DNA of 64,000 nucleotides. Origin: Frateuria_A sp049727805. GTDB lineage: Bacteria; Pseudomonadota; Gammaproteobacteria; Xanthomonadales; Rhodanobacteraceae. Of this stretch, positions 63,246 through 64,000 are shown piece after piece. Under the pieces are notes generated by a model, which was given only the letters and a program-made list of their open reading frames with translations, searched no databases and was not told the DNA's origin. The position numbers and the translations under genes were made by a program. The stretch covers positions 1 through 64,000 of the forward strand of contig NZ_JBCNYA010000002.1 of the NCBI RefSeq assembly GCF_049727805.1, given 5' to 3'. Each line of letters starts with the position of its first letter. Within the stretch, counting starts at the first letter, position 1.

Positions 63246-64000
63246 ATGAGCGCTGAGATCAGGTTACAAAGAAAGCAGGCGCAAGTGAGTCAGTTTCTTG
63301 GGCGGACATTTGCGGGACATAGCTGTAGCGAAATGGGAGTGGCTGTCGCATTTGCTAGCGTGGCGGGCGTGACCGAGTTGCTGGAATCAATTTTGGCTGG
63401 TCAATTGCCTGCCCGTAGCTATTGGTTGTTCGGATTGGACAACTACATCACGCATCCTGACGCGATTGAGCGAGTTAGAAAGCTGGCAGGCGCCGAGGTC
63501 CGGGTAGCCCGGGCTGAGAGAAAGGGTGGTATTTTTCACCCGAAGCTTTATTGGTTTACAGATGGGAAATCAAAGTCTTCGTTAGTGTTAGGTTCCGCGA
63601 ACCTGACAATGGGCGGTCTCAGCCATAACGTTGAGGCCGTTGCATGCATGAAGTCAAGGAATAAAGGACAGGCGGAAGCTTTCGATGCCTTATGGAAGTC
63701 GGCATGGAAAGTTGGAAGGAGGGTGACTCCACAGCTTATCCGTGAGTACAGGGTTGGTTTTGATAGAGCTCGTGAGGCTAGGCGAAAGGCAGGTTTGGTT
63801 GATAAGAAAATGCCCACAAAACGGAGTAGGCCGATACTCGCCAGCGACGACGCCCGGGTCGACCCTTCTTTGGCAAAAATTTGCTGGATTGAAGTTGGCA
63901 AGATTACGGGCTTCCATCAAGACCAGTTGGAAATAAAGGCCGAACAAGCTTTGTTCTTTAGCTGGCCAACTAGTGGTGGCCCTAACAGGGAGCTTCGTGT
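63246..64000 (+). CDS. PLD-fold nuclease (NgoFVII-like), 3' end outside window
   Basis: Open frame from the ATG at 63246 to the window end (251 codons, no stop). An SD (GGGAG) and only 15 bp to the methyltransferase stop make it part of the same operon. The N-terminal domain contains the PLD-type active segment HPKLYWF (residues 98-104) and, about 11 residues later, the GSANLTMGGLSHNVEAV strand-loop; this is the single-HKD layout of PLD-type restriction nucleases that work as dimers. The later part (from about 190) is unassigned. Composition is AT-rich like the second half of the methyltransferase gene. It is the likely effector nuclease of the system. Confidence 0.8.
   Translation, partial: MSAEIRLQRKQAQVSQFLGRTFAGHSCSEMGVAVAFASVAGVTELLESILAGQLPARSYWLFGLDNYITHPDAIERVRKLAGAEVRVARAERKGGIFHPKLYWFTDGKSKSSLVLGSANLTMGGLSHNVEAVACMKSRNKGQAEAFDALWKSAWKVGRRVTPQLIREYRVGFDRAREARRKAGLVDKKMPTKRSRPILASDDARVDPSLAKICWIEVGKITGFHQDQLEIKAEQALFFSWPTSGGPNRELR

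Noticed and set aside
63548..63901. 117-codon minus-strand frame inside the PLD nuclease gene
   Set aside because: The plus-strand frame is open over the whole stretch with an SD and PLD motifs; the antisense frame has neither.

Overview
The window is 64 kb of a very GC-rich gammaproteobacterial chromosome. Gene content and order point to the order Lysobacterales (Xanthomonadales), most likely the Rhodanobacteraceae side (Dyella/Rhodanobacter/Luteibacter-like). This is an inference from the fused leu-ilv operon with ilvM, the LacI-controlled nag locus with large TonB receptors, tandem M61 peptidases and the palindromic intergenic repeats; no marker gene such as rRNA is present.

Layout. 1-6.9 kb: tRNA hydroxylase trhO (cut by the window edge), bioB-bioF behind a BirA-like palindrome, a small membrane protein, comF, ubiA, a proline-rich small protein and a GAF-like/GGEEF diguanylate cyclase with a sigma-28-like promoter. 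7.1-19.4 kb: one minus-strand superoperon leuA-ilvE-leuC-leuD-leuB-ilvD-ilvC-ilvG-ilvM-ilvA covering all dedicated steps of Leu/Ile/Val synthesis, preceded by a Leu/Val/Ile-rich leader peptide and a textbook transcription attenuator. 19.5-20.4 kb: a stand-alone nuclease gene. 20.5-24.2 kb: hom-thrB-thrC with a leader peptide that carries a run of six Thr codons. 24.4-32.5 kb: a periplasmic nucleotidase lipoprotein, a YtrA-type GntR/ABC operon, an S9 peptidase and a small secreted Cys protein. 32.5-45.1 kb: a GlcNAc/chitooligosaccharide locus (nagP-nagR-nagB-nagA on minus; glk-TonB receptor-GH20 hexosaminidase-nagX on plus) around a 413-bp divergent control region with two NagR-like palindromes. 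45.2-56.8 kb: glycerophosphodiester phosphodiesterase with an Oar-like TonB receptor, a sterol desaturase family protein, an APC amino-acid permease and two tandem PDZ-containing M61 peptidases.

57.1-64 kb: tRNA-Arg(CCG), followed immediately by a putative defence island: SNF2-type helicase, a DUF4391-like protein, a type III Mod-like adenine methyltransferase and a PLD-fold nuclease that runs off the window. Base composition drops sharply inside the methyltransferase gene just after its DPPY motif, so the right part looks exchanged. This island, the stand-alone nuclease and the two leader-peptide control regions are the most interesting parts.

Most long open frames opposite or overlapping these genes are high-GC shadows and are left out. 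No CRISPR array, insertion sequence, rRNA or integrase is seen.
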